DNA from: Mya arenaria
Taxonomy: Eukaryota; Mollusca; Bivalvia; Myida; Myidae
Assembly: GCF_026914265.1 (NCBI RefSeq)
Contig: NC_069124.1
Span: 32,387,383-32,451,382, forward strand
Reading direction: 5' to 3'
Length of the DNA: 64,000 nucleotides
Positions within the stretch are counted from its first letter, which is position 1. Every line of letters begins with the position of its first letter. The translations under genes and the position numbers were made by a program. Under the pieces are notes generated by a model. That model was not told the origin of the DNA, made no database searches, and worked only from the letters and a program-made list of their open reading frames with translations. Shown in pieces: positions 38,201 through 50,835 of this stretch.

Positions 38201-41200
38201 TTGTTATTCGAAAGGTTTTCATTCAAACTAATTTTAATTCAAATTTGTTTCAGATTAGATCTGCATTTATCAATTCGAGAGGAAGCCGACCATGTAGAAG
38301 AGGACAAAAACGGTGCAGACAGCGAGAAACAAGACGTTGAAAAGAAAACACAAGACCCTGATAAAATTAACATTGAGGGTAAGTATACTGCACAAAGTCT
38401 GCTATGAATCCGTTTATTTAGTGATTGTTTTAAAGTAAATGTCTGTTCATATACATCTGCAAAATCATGAAAAACGATATTCAAGGAAAACTTTTTTATT
38501 TCAGTTCAAATAGTATTTGACGACGCATTTTGCTCAACAAAAAACGGTCGTGAGGTTAATGAATATCTGCTGCAGTTTATGTCATGTTTGCAAAAGGCCG
38601 TTGGGTATGTAGTAAGCTTTATTCCCATGTTTCATATTAGTGTTCGTTGGTAAGAGATTTATTATGTAACCTTGGCCTTAACGATGCATGGTTTTATCAA
38701 AATGTCGGAAATGCAAATGTATTTCTTAGTTTAGTTAAACAAAGAATTAAAGATCAATTTATTCAAAATTGGACTGGTAGACTAAATGATTCATCCAGAG
38801 CTTTATTTTACAGATGTATTGCACAATTTCAACTACAGCCATATTTAAAATGTATAGGTGTTAGAAAATTCTGTACTAGTATGACAAAACTGCGATGCTC
38901 CTCGCATAGATTATGTATTGAAACAGGAAGATGGGCAAGACCTGCCAGTGTACCTATAAATGAACGCAAATGCACATTCTGCAATGTGTTAGAAGATGAA
39001 TTCCATTTTGTATTACAATGTAGAATGTACTCTCAATTAAGAACACAATATATCCCAATTTGTTACTGGAGATCTCCAAATATGTGTAAATTTATAGAAT
39101 TAATGAATACTGAAAATCAATTGTTAATTAGAAAACTGAGTATATATATTTCAAAAGCATTCGTGATGCGCTCAGATATTTTATATGGAGCTGATTAGTA
39201 TGTTATTGATTTTCAGGTGTGTCTATACTTTTGTTAAAGCTAGACTTATAGTACTACAGTGTATGTTTTCTCTTATTATATCATTGTTCCAATTGACATG
39301 TTGATCAATATATGTTAGTCATATGAATATGTGATATTTCTTCAATTTCAGCCATGTAAATGTGTGATTCATCCTATATAATATAATATTTTTTACAGCT
39401 CAAATATATGTATATCTAGATGTTTATTTTACAAGCGAAACTGCTGTTATCTAATTGTTCCTCCTCATATCTTGTCATTGATGGCAAGATCTGGGATAGA
39501 GGAAATACATAAGTAAACGTAAATCTTTAGATTTACCGGGTGGCTAATCTTGTATTTCGCTTTTTGACAAGATTATGTCCCTTAAGTTTTCAATCTATTC
39601 TTCATATAAAGTAGTTCAGTAACGCTATATACATTTGTTTGGATAATGCACATAAATAAAGCAGATTAATCTATTTCATTAGGATATCACAGCTAATCAA
39701 TTTAAGAAATATATTCCATCATATTGGTATAACGGTGTCTATTTCTAAACTGTATATTAAACGTTAAACAACGCGATATATAGGTCAGGTGATATGACCA
39801 TATTGATCATATATGTTCGCTATCGGTAACCAAAATTGTTTGGACAATACACAATTATATACAAATTTGTTCCATTTTATTATATAACTGCAGTTAACTA
39901 TGTTAAGAAATTATATTGTAACTATGTCAATATATTGTTAAAGGTATAGTGCGGTGGATGTTACATAACTCGATATACAGGTAGAGTGTTAAGACCATAG
40001 CAATTATCTCCCGTGCACAATCAAATCAAATTTGTTAAATAATTTCTTTAAATATTACTATTGTCGAAAATGGTGTATGCAATATGTAAAAATGTATGTA
40101 AAATTCACACTTTCGTTATCAATGTGATTTAAATTCAATATGAGAAAGGTTTTAATTTGTCAAATTATCTACAGCACTAGTGATAGGTCTAATCTAATAT
40201 GTAATGTCAGTACAACTGGATTTTTGTCACACTTTTTATTCTTTAAAGTCTTATGTTGCATATATACTTTTGACACATACGACGAAAATGTGAATTATTA
40301 TAAACATGTACATCATGTAATAGGTGAATATAAGTCTTCATTTCCTATGTAAAATTGTGCTACTGTATTCATGTATGAGATCATGTCAACTTTATATTGA
40401 TGCACGTTTGCCATATTATATATTTTGCAAATTGTACCACATGGGTCTATGACCTTCTGGGAAAAGATAAATAAACTAAAAAAAAACTATTAAGTAGTGT
40501 TAAGGGTGAATTTAGTTGATATGTCACCAAAAAGTCCTTGATAGTTTTTGAACAAATTAAATGAAGAAAGAAATGCCAGTAATATTTGTAAACATCTTCC
40601 ATAAATGCAAATTTAGTGTTACGGCTTCCGATTACCATTAGCAACCGTATCTCAATGAAGGAAATCATATTCTTATTAAACATATTTTACGGGCAGTTCC
40701 GTGTTGAAAGACAAAGAACTCTTGGAGTGGAATAAAACATTCCAAAAGAAAGTGGTTCAGACACCTTATGGCGGACAATTCATTCTACAACTCCCAGGTG
40801 GAACACAGATGACGATTCATTTGAAGGATAAGAAAAAGATAAGGCCCAGAAAACGATGGTCTCAGGTAACAACTGTTTTCGACATGATTTGTAAACAACT
40901 AATTTACATCGATCATGAGTGCGTGTGTGTATTTGCGAACGCGAATGCGTGTAAGTAAGAGGTAGCGTTGTATTGTTTTTGTCTTGTTTGTTTCATTTAA
41001 TGTTTGATCTGTGCGTTACGTATCGAGAGCATGCACGGTTTATGGCTACTTGGCTTTAGTATCCATTGTACTTATGTCTTAATTGTATTAGTAGTCCAGC
41101 TGTATCATGAAATATAATAACCTTCAAATCTATCATCTGCATTTAATCATTTGGTTGGAAAATATGTAAGTACATTTTATCAGTTTTATTTCATAGTTGC

Positions 41201-43682
41201 ATTTTTTTCTATTAATTTCCATTTAGCTTTTTTTCTTTTTTTACAACACAGGTGATGTACATGTACTATTGTTTGCTGTACAAAATGGGAAAGACGTATC
41301 CAGATACAATTAGAGACGAGGCAAGTCTTTTGATTTCTAATTATCTGAACCGTCTGGGGTTTTATTTATGAACAATTATCAAAGAAATTAAGTAAATCAT
41401 GACATTCTCTTATAAAATAAATGTGCGATACTATGTGACCATTTAAATCAACGATTTTTTTTTCAATTTCAATTATGAACGTATTCTATGATAACTCTTA
41501 TTCGCTAAACAGCTAAAGAAGACATTCATTCTAACCCTTGACGGTGATGTAGACTTTGAACCGAAATCAGTTTTACGAATGATGGATCGAATGAAGATGA
41601 ACAGCCGTGTCGCAGCAGTTTGTGGCAGAATTCATCCAATAGGATCAGGTAGTTATTAACTTTTAACTATTAACATAAACAATTTCATTGATCAATATAT
41701 AAACATAGATTTAGTTTGAACATCCATTTAAACATGATGGTAACTCTTTAATGTCTTTTCAAAGCTTATTGTCAATAATTTTCTTTAATACAAATTATGT
41801 CTTCATTCACATTTAACAATGATTCACTTCAGGTCCAATGGTGTGGTACCAACAATTCGAATATGCAGTCGGCCACTGGCTTCAAAAGGCATGCGAACAT
41901 ATCTTCGGTTCTGTGCTATGTTGCCCTGGATGCTTTTCTATATTTCGAGCATCTGCCCTCGTTGACGACAACGTCTTGAAAACGTACACTAAAGAGCCAG
42001 AGGAAGGAAAACACCTTGTGCAGTTTGAACAAGGCGAGGATAGATGGCTTTGCACACTTCTCATTAAACGAGGATACAAGATAGACTACTGTGCAGCCTC
42101 AGATGCAAAAACGTTTGCGCCAGAAAACTTTTGGGACTTTTTTGTGCAAAGACGGCGCTGGTCCCCATCAACAATGGCAAATATGATTGACTTGGTCCTT
42201 TCTTGGAAACAAATAGTTCAAAACAACAGAGAAATCAACCATATGTTTATGATATATCAATTGGTGCTGGTTTTAACAAGTGTATTAGCTCCTGGAATTG
42301 TCCTTGTTATGATAGAAGGGTCATTTAGTTCAGTATTCAGTTTGAAGCCATGGCATTCATTTTTCGTAGCCGTGACTCCGGTAGTTTTGTTCGCAGTGTT
42401 ATGCCTGACAGTGACTCAGAAAAAGCAACTCCTTGTAGCCGCAATACTAAGCACGGCATATACATTTGTAATGGTTATTGTGACAATCGGCATGATTTTA
42501 AACATTGTGAGCGAGACAATTCTTTCCCCAAGCGTGATTTTTCTCATATTTGTTGGAGTAGCATTTTTGATATCGGCTTTGCTTCACCCTCAAGAGTTCA
42601 CATGTTTGTTTCCTGGCTTACTATATTACGTTTCTGTGCCTTCTACATTTATTTTTCTGACTGTTTTTTATATGTGCAATTTACATGACATTAGATGGGG
42701 TACTCGAGAATCCAAATCTCCATCATCCCAATCGGAAGGAGGGAGTGGAAATAAGAAATCATTTACGCGTTTGCTTATCGCTCTTGTTCAACAATACTTG
42801 CAAGCAAAACTCGGTAAAATTAACCCAAATGGTTCCGATTTGGAACAAGTTGAAAGACAACAAAGCGAACAACATGTGGATTTCATAAATTATGAAGACG
42901 ATAGCTACTGGATAAAAGCACAATTAACAGACTCAAAACATAAGTTCAAAAAATATTTACTCAGCGAAGATGAGGAAACATTTTGGACACATACAATTAA
43001 CAAATATCTGAAGCCACTTGAAGCCAATAAGAAACTCCAAGAAAAATTTAATCGTGAATTAATTTCGTTGAGGAACAACTGCGTGTACGGTTTCTTCGTG
43101 TTGAACTTTATGCTCTCATTAGCACTGTTGCAATTACAAGTAAGCAAAGAAAGTTTAAATGGGTTTTATATTACGGGGAAATATGAACCATTATCGGTAC
43201 TTTTCCTGTCAATTTTTGCAATTCTACTTTGTATCCAATTCATTTTTATGCTTTCCCATCGATGGAGAACTTTCTGCCATTTTATTTCGAGCACTGAGGT
43301 GTTTGTGTGCTTCTGTTCAAGACGAACAAAGACTAAAGCGCAAGAATTTCAAGAACATTTGAAGGAGATTGAACATGATTTGGAGGAAGATGAAGAAGAA
43401 GATGAGCCGCCGCCTGATTATATGAGTGAGCCTGATGTTGATTATGACGACTTTGATTGTGAAACTGTTTTAGATACGGCATCTCCTTCACCAAATAGAC
43501 CAAACTCAAGGAAATTCAATATTTACCATCACAGAATACAGACAGTGCGCTATAGAAAACAACATAGACAGCCGATTGATGCAAGTTTGTGTCATCTGGA
43601 CGGTGGTTATGTTGATGGATCATTTTTACGACCTGGTGTGAAATACCCTAGCAACATTTTTCATGAGGACAGAAGAGGTTAA
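35236..43682 (+). CDS. CHS: Chitin synthase, copy 2 (complete, 11 exons)
   Basis: Membrane glycosyltransferase (GT2) that polymerises UDP-N-acetylglucosamine into chitin and extrudes it across the plasma membrane. Exons: 35236-35429, 35589-35787, 36043-36183, 36375-37435, 37573-37767, 38254-38378, 38505-38604, 40697-40865, 41252-41320, 41513-41648, 41833-43682. They sum to 4239 bases, 1412 residues plus stop, with phases joining exactly. Residues 1-65 are a polar, probably disordered tail. About 85-530 is a multi-pass membrane region. The catalytic domain is about 570-925 with CVTMWHE (577-583), FDDAF (643-647), TPYGGQ and KRWSQ in exon 8, LDGDVDF (760-766), EDRW (865-868) and QRRRW (902-906). 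A five-helix membrane block follows, then LRNNCVYGFF, two more helices and an acidic tail. Intron 9 has a GC donor. The start is the first ATG in frame; copy 1 has an ATG 21 bases further upstream where this copy has TTG. No myosin head, as found in some mollusc chitin synthases, is visible, but further upstream exons cannot be excluded. Confidence 0.93.
38620..40490 (+). mobile_element. 5'-truncated LINE in intron 7 of copy 2
   Basis: An open frame at 38647-39198 encodes the C-terminal 180 or so residues of a non-LTR retrotransposon protein: FIQNWTGRLNDSSRALFYR, then IETGRWARP and ERKCTFCNVLEDEFHFVLQC, a cysteine/histidine-rich tail. A long AT-rich 3' untranslated part follows and ends in AAAAAAAAAC at about 40482-40490. 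Intron 7 resumes after the tail and aligns with the short intron 7 of copy 3. It lies in the sense direction of the host gene. The intact 184-codon frame suggests a fairly young insertion. Confidence 0.82.
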
Positions 43683-46600
43683 TAGCTGATACATTGATAA
43701 TAATGTCTGCATTCAAAGCAACAATTACCGCCAATTATTTAAAGTACCTTTGTAATGTTTAATGTTCATATATGTACATATGTTTGTTAAGATATATATT
43801 TGGTTACATTAACTCGTATTTTATGTTGTATCGCCGATTATTGTCTATTGTACCTGTGTGCTAACACAAGGAAAAGAAAATAACAATGAAAATGAGATTA
43901 AACGAAGTAATCCCATTGAAGTAACTAACATTGTACTTGTATTGTGATGTTATGCGTTACCTAATTAAATTTCAAGGCATACCAACTGTTATTTTGTTGT
44001 AAGTTTACTAAATAACGGTACATTATTTTGAAAGGTTATCTCCACTCAATTGGTATCCCTTCTCTTCTTCAAGCTTAACGACGATGAGTAAACATACTTG
44101 CAAATTAAAATAAATATAGTTTTTGGAAAGTAGGCCAAGTTGGAAAAACGCAAACATCGTAATGATGCTTATTCGTTTTTCCATTATATCCATTGTTTGC
44201 TTGAAAAATCCGCAAGTCTTTCCGAATGTGTTCGGTACGATTTACTGACATTCTGTTCATGTCTTCATTGTGCAATATAGTTTAATAACACTGAACTCGT
44301 ATGAATTAGAACAACTTTCTGTTAAATATTGACAAATACTTTAATCATTGATGTAGAAATATATGAAAACTGTACAAAATGTTAGGAAAATACAAATTTG
44401 CCGCTTCGTTTGAACAGTTTTGATTGTCATGACTCAATAAAAACCACCGCCCGAATAATCTGGTTCTACTATACTATCATTCAACTGTGTTCGCTTTTAC
44501 CTCCCTTTTAAATTTTAACAATTATAATGTTTGAACGAATCAATTAATTGTGATTACGTAGTTTATACTGCACATACTGTCAATTTTGATTAAAAAATGG
44601 AAATTGAATTCACGTGCGAACGTTCCACAGGGAGGCCACATTGCGATACTCGGCCTTGGCCTAAAATTGATAATCGCCTAGTCATGCATATAATTGTAAT
44701 AATATACAAATATATAGTTACATATGTATTAATTGTATTTGTACAAATTAATTGTATCGTAGCGTTGGTTATTACATATGAGAGAAAGGGTGTAATGCCT
44801 ATCGGCGTAACTAACATTTGTATACTACGTATGCCGCCAAAATTATTACGCCGGTAATCCGTCGGAGGCATTCATGCGAAAATGAACGTCACTTCATTTG
44901 TACAGAAAAGTACTAGAGATTTTAAATATATATGTGTAATAGTACACAATGGGGTTTAAAGTGTACCGGTAGGGATTAACAGCGGTTTAGATTTCAGAAA
45001 TAGCCATTTGTCTTTCAGGGAAAAAATGGCAATGATAAGAGTGCAATGTTCATTAGTCAACCTTTTTTATTTTTGCATTCGTGAATATTAACAAATACAA
45101 AAATCAATAACCATTTTGTGGACGAAATACATTTTGTAGGGGAAAGTTTCTGACCGATAAAAGCTTAATATGAATAAATAAATAGCGTTTTACTAATTTA
45201 TAACCTAAATTTCTTGACAGTGCATGTAAAAATGGTATTATTATTGTTCAAAATACGTCGCAAACACCAAAGCGAAAGTATGGCTGACTGTGGTTGTGAC
45301 TATAATTACGTCATGAATCTATAAATAAACAGGTTATTTCACAGTGCGCATGCGGGCTAAAGCTTCCGTACTGTTGTTTACATTATCAACAAGGTCAGAT
45401 GTGACAGAGATTTATTATCGGTCCAATATGTGGAATTATCTCGCTAATGTGTCAGAGCCGCCCCAAAAAGATGCCAACATTGCTGACTTTGATGAATAAA
45501 TGATGCGACCTTCGAGTTGTTACAGAAACATTTACGGCACATAAAACCGGCATCCTACGATTCAGCATTCTTTGTTAAATGGCATCCTACTAATCAATAT
45601 TCTTTGTGAATCTTAAATATTTTAATGCTTTGATAAATAATTAATAATACAACTTCCAAAGTTTAAATAAATTTCTTACGATATTCTGCCGTTTTGATTG
45701 GCTATCAAACTCGCCAAATACGCGATTAGAGGGATGGACCATTTTCATTGGCTGTCGAAACTCGCCCTAATTTGAGAATGCTGTAAATTATTAATATCAG
45801 CAGCCTAGCTATTTCTCGTTTTATCGACTGTTTAAGCATCGTGTGCCTTGTTAAAAACATATTTGGAATTACTAGTATTTAATAGTAATTTGTTGATTTT
45901 TTTTGGCCGACCTTTTTGAACTCAGCCAGCAGCAATGGCCTGCTCTCGAAGCCTTCGCCTTTCGGGCTCAGGCAAATACTGCTGACCTCGGACAAGTCAA
46001 TAAGCCAATATGAAATCTAATTAGTAACATTATACTCTTATTCATTTACTTCGTATTTATACTATGGGAAACATACATACATACATTATTGTTTTACTGC
46101 GACATGATGTGCCAACGGAAGTTTTGAACAAAGCGTTTTGCTGTGTACGATGCTGTCGACTACTACAATGTATATATGTATCATTCGTCTTTGTTATCAA
46201 AACGTATAGGTTTTGTCAGCATCGGTCATTTGCGTCGTAAGCAAGACCGTATTTAATGTTTGCCATAATGAACTTGATACACTTATTAATAATACACTTG
46301 AAAAGACGAAACTCCTTGAGTATATTTATAAAAGTAAGGGAAGAAATGAACGATGAGTGTAGAAGATGTTTACACTTAATAAAATGACGAGTCACCGTAG
46401 CGCCACATCGCCAGTGCAACGTTTTCTTCCAGATATAATTTCTGTTCCTTAGTTTGTATTCAATGTAAGTCTTAATTGAATCTAAGAAAGATGTAGCTAA
46501 TCGGATTGCATGATATAAATATAGACTTAGACAGTGAATGATGTCAATCATGTATGAATGACTTAAGTTGCATAAAAATATCACCCCTGGTATCATTCAT

Positions 46601-46870
46601 GTTCGTAATGTCCGTAGGGTACGGCTTATTAGCAGATAACTCTACGATTCTACATTATTACCACAGTATACAATACATTTTACGTGACATTTTACATTTT
46701 AGTATCTAAACGAAAGGTAAACAACTCTTGTAATGTTGGCTACTTTTACATAGCTAATAAAACAAGAGTTATTGCGCATTGAACAATGCAGTTGATGAAA
46801 AAAGAATAATATATAATAAATTTTGTAGACTTTTTCTAGGATATCCAAACGGTCCGACATTCTGAATCAT
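43683..46870. other. 3' flank and spacer of unit B
   Basis: No gene seen. 43690-44300 aligns with the 3' flank of copy 1; 46020-46870 aligns with 17500-18400. The stretch 44590-44870 is open on both strands, but the peptides match nothing I know. 45900-46000 is a GC-richer block of unknown origin. Confidence 0.5.
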
Positions 46871-46874
46871 ACCT

Positions 46875-46927
46875 AGGGGTTGGGGTTGGGGATGGGTGGT
46901 TGGAGGGGGGGGGGAGGGATTGTTGGG
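46875..46927 (+). repeat. G-rich tract
   Basis: At least five G-runs of three or more, including a run of ten at about 46905-46914. The sister site at 18416-18440 has shorter runs. Capable in principle of forming a G-quadruplex. Confidence 0.7.
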
Positions 46928-47539
46928 GTCTTTCAAATGATGCTGAAATCAAAATATTGACAAGATAAGTCTGGAATTTTCATTCACAATCAAATTATTT
47001 GAGCGACGGATATTCTTTTTGGTGCTAGAATCTTTTCAAAAATGCCCAGAAATATACTTTTTTACAAAATATTTTATTTATTTCAAAATTATCGCCGATT
47101 ACCCTTGGTTTTAGGTTCCGATTTGTAGATTATGCCTCATTATTTTGTTTAAAATCGTTCATTTTACAACGATTGTTGAGCGAGTTATTACGACACTATG
47201 TTAATCGCTCTCGTATGCATGATGTTAGACAAGATGTGATTATGGGTTGTAAAGGAAATCGGAGTAATAGGAGGAAACCTATTTGTCTGGCTTGATAACC
47301 TTAAACAAAACATACAAGCGCCAGGGCAGGGAATCAAAATATCAATATATTGCACGCATGTCAAGTGATGATGCGATGATCGAATATAATCGAAATATGA
47401 TCGGATAATGGCCCCCAACATTTGCGATAATCGGTTATGATCATCCACGATCGGCTTTCATCCAGCTATATTGTTTTACTTAAATACACGAAATACATGT
47501 GGAAATATCATTTGTTGAGCCATTTAATGCACCAGTCAA

Positions 47540-47821
47540 TTGTAACCACGCCCCCCTCCCCCCATAGCAGGAACGTTGACTTTCGGTCCAGCCAACCCCG
47601 ACTAAAATCCACGTCCTGCGGGGACGAACAGATGGTAAAATCCCCGCAAAATGCCCCCGAACCCCAGGGACCATAGGTAAGGCCTATTCCCCGCTATATT
47701 TAAGGCGAAGACAAAACCACCGCATTCACCCGGCACTGCGGGGCCACCTAAATGGTAAAAACACGGCCAATTTCCCCGGCTATCCCCGGTATACCCTCGG
47801 ACCTGGGGGCCGTGGTTACAA
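47540..47821. mobile_element. GC-rich MITE
   Basis: Inverted ends TTGTAACCACG at 47540-47550 and its complement at 47811-47821; the inner parts are C-rich on the left and G-rich on the right. About 282 bp, much richer in G and C than its surroundings, no coding capacity. The matching place in unit A (around 19740) lacks it. Confidence 0.75.
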
Positions 47822-48317
47822 ATGACTGCATAATAGTTAGATGACATGAAGTAAATTCTTAATGATTAAGAATATGCGTAGTGAGCAAAGCTAACGAGCC
47901 CTTCTTAATCATTAAGATATCACTTCAGGTCTTCTTACTGGCTTAGAATACTACCTCATTGGCTGATACATTTTCAGCGCAAAATCAGACGCAGCGAGTG
48001 TGTTTCGAGTGAGTGACAGTAGGCGGACCTCTAAACACGCGCGAAAGTTAATATTCTACGTCTTCATTTATTTCCATATAACATCCGCAAGAAAGATTTT
48101 AACACAATGTAATAAATACCTTGTGTATTTACCGAATAAAATTGAATGAGGGTCTACGAACATGTAGAAAAAAGTGTTTAAACTGCAAACATGACACTTA
48201 AACGCCTATTTTACTCTCTGTATTAATATTATATAGGTATAAAATACACTAAATAGTTTGCATTCAGTGCGAAATTAATTCACTTTTTATCACGCTCGAA
48301 TGAATACTTGGAAGCAG
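47822..48317. other. Spacer, duplicated part of unit B
   Basis: No gene seen. 47835-48060 aligns with 19740-20040 of unit A, including the block ACGCAGCGAGTGTGTTTCGA. Confidence 0.55.
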
Positions 48318-48666
48318 GTATTTACATTCGGAACTCCTCGGCCATTTTTATCGAAAACAACCTCGGATGTATATGGACGGTTTACATACTCAAAATTCGG
48401 TATCTTTAAGTCCGCTGCAAGTAGATCGCGTAGTAATCAATTTTAGCGATTAAAAAACTTAATGACTTTACCCTTGGGAATCTTAATTACGGTTGCAATA
48501 AAACACTTCACTGGCAATCAATTTCAAGATCAATAAATACAACCTAAAACACTACATTTAATTAATGATATAATTACGAATTTACGGCCCACTTCTACTG
48601 ATGTACCGACACACATCCGAGGTTGTTTTCGATAAAATGGCCAAGGAATTCCGAATGCAGGTACTT
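48318..48666. mobile_element. Foldback/MITE element with about 55-bp inverted ends
   Basis: Left end 48318-48375 and right end 48612-48666 are inverted copies with few mismatches; both contain ATCGAAAACAACCTCGGATG or its complement. The interior of about 235 bp is AT-rich and non-coding. Confidence 0.78.
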
Positions 48667-48729
48667 ATCGTATTTACGGAATGCCGTTAGGGCCATCGGC
48701 TGTGAATGTGTTGATCTGAAACGCCATAC

Positions 48730-49895
48730 CTTAAAGTACGATGATGAAAACACGAACTCACGAAACTACGATAACGAAAATGTGACAGTACGACGATGAA
48801 AACGCGACAGTACGATAACGAAAGCGCGATAATATCACAATACGATAATGGTAATGTGATAAACTATCGCGTTTTTACCATCGTAATGTCGTGGTATCGT
48901 GTTTTCGTTATCGTAGTATCGTACTGTCGCCTTATCATCATCGTACTGTTGCGTTAACACCATCGTACTGTCGTGTTTTCACCATCTTACTGTCGCGTTT
49001 AACCATCTAACTGTCGCGTTTTCACCATCGTACTGTCGCGTTATCATCATTGAACTGTCGCGTTATCACCATCGTACTGTCGCGTTTTCACCATCTTAAT
49101 GTCGCGTTTCCACCATCTTACTGTCGCGTTATCATCAGCGTACTGCCGCGTTTTCACCATCGTACTGTTGCGTTATCATCATCGTACTGCCGCGTTTTCA
49201 TCATCGCACTGTCGCGTTTTCACAATCTTACTGTCGCGTTTTCACCATCTTACTGTCGCGTTATCACCATCGGTCTGTCGCGTTTTCACCATCGTACTGT
49301 CGCATTTTCATCATCGTACTGTTGCGTTTTCACCATCGTACTGTCGCGTTTTCACCATCGAAATATCATGTTTTCGTTATTGTAGTATCGTAATGTCGCG
49401 TTATTATCATTGTAATGTCGCGTTTTCACCATCGTACTGTTGCGTTTTCACCATCGTACTGTCGCGGTTTCACCATCGTACTGTCGCGTTTTCACCATAT
49501 TACTGTCGCGTTTTCATCATCGTACTGCCGCGTTTTCACCATATTACTGTCGCGTTTTCACCATCTTACTGTCGCGTTATCACCATCGGTCTGTCGCGTT
49601 TTCACCATCGTACTGTCGCATTTTCATCATCGTACTGTTGCGTTTTCACCATCGTACTGTCGCGTTTTCACCATCGAAATATCATGTTTTCGTTATTGTA
49701 GTATCGTAATGTCGCGTTATTATCATTGTAATGTCGCGTTTTCACCATCGTACTGTTGCGTTTTCACCATCGTACTGTCGCGGTTTCACCATCGTACTGT
49801 CGCGTTTTCACCATATTACTGTCGCGTTTTCATCATTGTACTGTCGCGTTTTCACCATATTACTGTCGCGTTTTCATCATCGAACTGTCGTACAT
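48730..49895. repeat. 22-bp minisatellite with internal inversion
   Basis: About 50 units of the type CGTACTGTCGCGTTTTCACC. Units from about 48738 to 48850 lie in the opposite orientation to those from about 48865 onward. A higher-order block repeats with a period of 316 bases (starts at 49266 and 49582). Open frames on the plus strand (R-F-H-H-R-T-V-A-F-S-P-S-Y-C repeats) follow from the 66-base periodicity and are not taken as genes. Confidence 0.92.
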
Positions 49896-49917
49896 CGTGT
49901 TATGTGTCGTAAGCGAT

Positions 49918-50835
49918 GTGATACATCAGTAAGTAATATTTAATGCGTTGTTTGTTCACAAAGATGTCAAAGATGTCAATTTTATGTAAGTTTTTGACAA
50001 AAAGAATTTTTCTTGCAATTGTATCATCTGGTGTCTAGTCCCTTTAAATTAAAATGATTACAAGTCGATGTTTTTACTATGAACGAGTACATTTTTCTGA
50101 TTAGTTAAACTTAGCGAAACCTCATATAACTGCCTCATCATTGAGCGATTCCAAAACAAACAAAAACAATAATGGATTTTCCTGGTATAAAATTTCAACC
50201 GCAAATTATTATCAAAGCAAAATCAGACATATAAAGGATACTCAAAATGTGATAAGATCTTATCTTGAAATCGTAGCGAAATCTAAAGTTCAAATTCTTT
50301 TGGAATGTCAAGATGAGGACATAAAAACAAGTGCGTTTTTACAACTGAAACGTATTTTAACAATACATTTGTTTTGGAATTAGGAGTGCTACATTCTGTT
50401 CACATTATCGTACTTTGTAGGTGAGGTAACCGCTCAGCAGTATTACTCAAGCATTGTCCAAATACTTGCCTAAGGTTTGAAAATAATGATATTGTCTAAT
50501 GAAAGAAAACAATGTCCGTAAATTACGGAGTATATTATTTCATCCCATGCAATACGTTTATTCGTGTTGAACGTGTTTTCGTGTGTTTTGGATAGCCTGT
50601 TTCATTAAAGGTTTTTAAAGTTATTGGTCCTTCCAGCATGAATAAACCCCAGTAAATTTAGATTTTGAAAAATGCGCAAAACCTGCAAAAGATACATACG
50701 CCTTAGGTGTTATTATACATCAGTAAGTAAGATTCAACGCGTTGTATAAAACGATGTCAATTTTATGTAAGTTTTTGACAATTTTCTGTTTTTGTGCAAG
50801 CGTTTACTCTGGTGTCTTATCCCTATAAGGCGCAC
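49918..50835. repeat. Pair of related MITE-end fragments with spacer
   Basis: 49918-50047 and 50700-50827 share blocks such as ACATCAGTAAGTAA, GATGTCAATTTTATGTAAG and TTTTTGACA, in the same direction, ending near GTCCCTTTAA or a decayed version. They also resemble the right end of the element at 10585-11080. The intervening DNA aligns with unit A near 20510-20720. Confidence 0.55.

Noticed and set aside
44590..44871. Open frames on both strands of the same segment
   Set aside because: No recognisable domain, no conservation seen in the matching unit A spacer, and overlapping frames on both strands are common in AT-rich DNA with local inverted repeats.
49050..49943. Overlapping plus-strand frames with R-F-H-H-R-T-V repeats
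   Set aside because: Follow from the 22-bp minisatellite; three frames are open over the same DNA, typical of a repeat and not of a gene.
50141..50383. 81-codon frame conserved in part with 20510-20720
   Set aside because: The sister sequence breaks the frame, so the similarity reflects duplicated spacer and not coding constraint.
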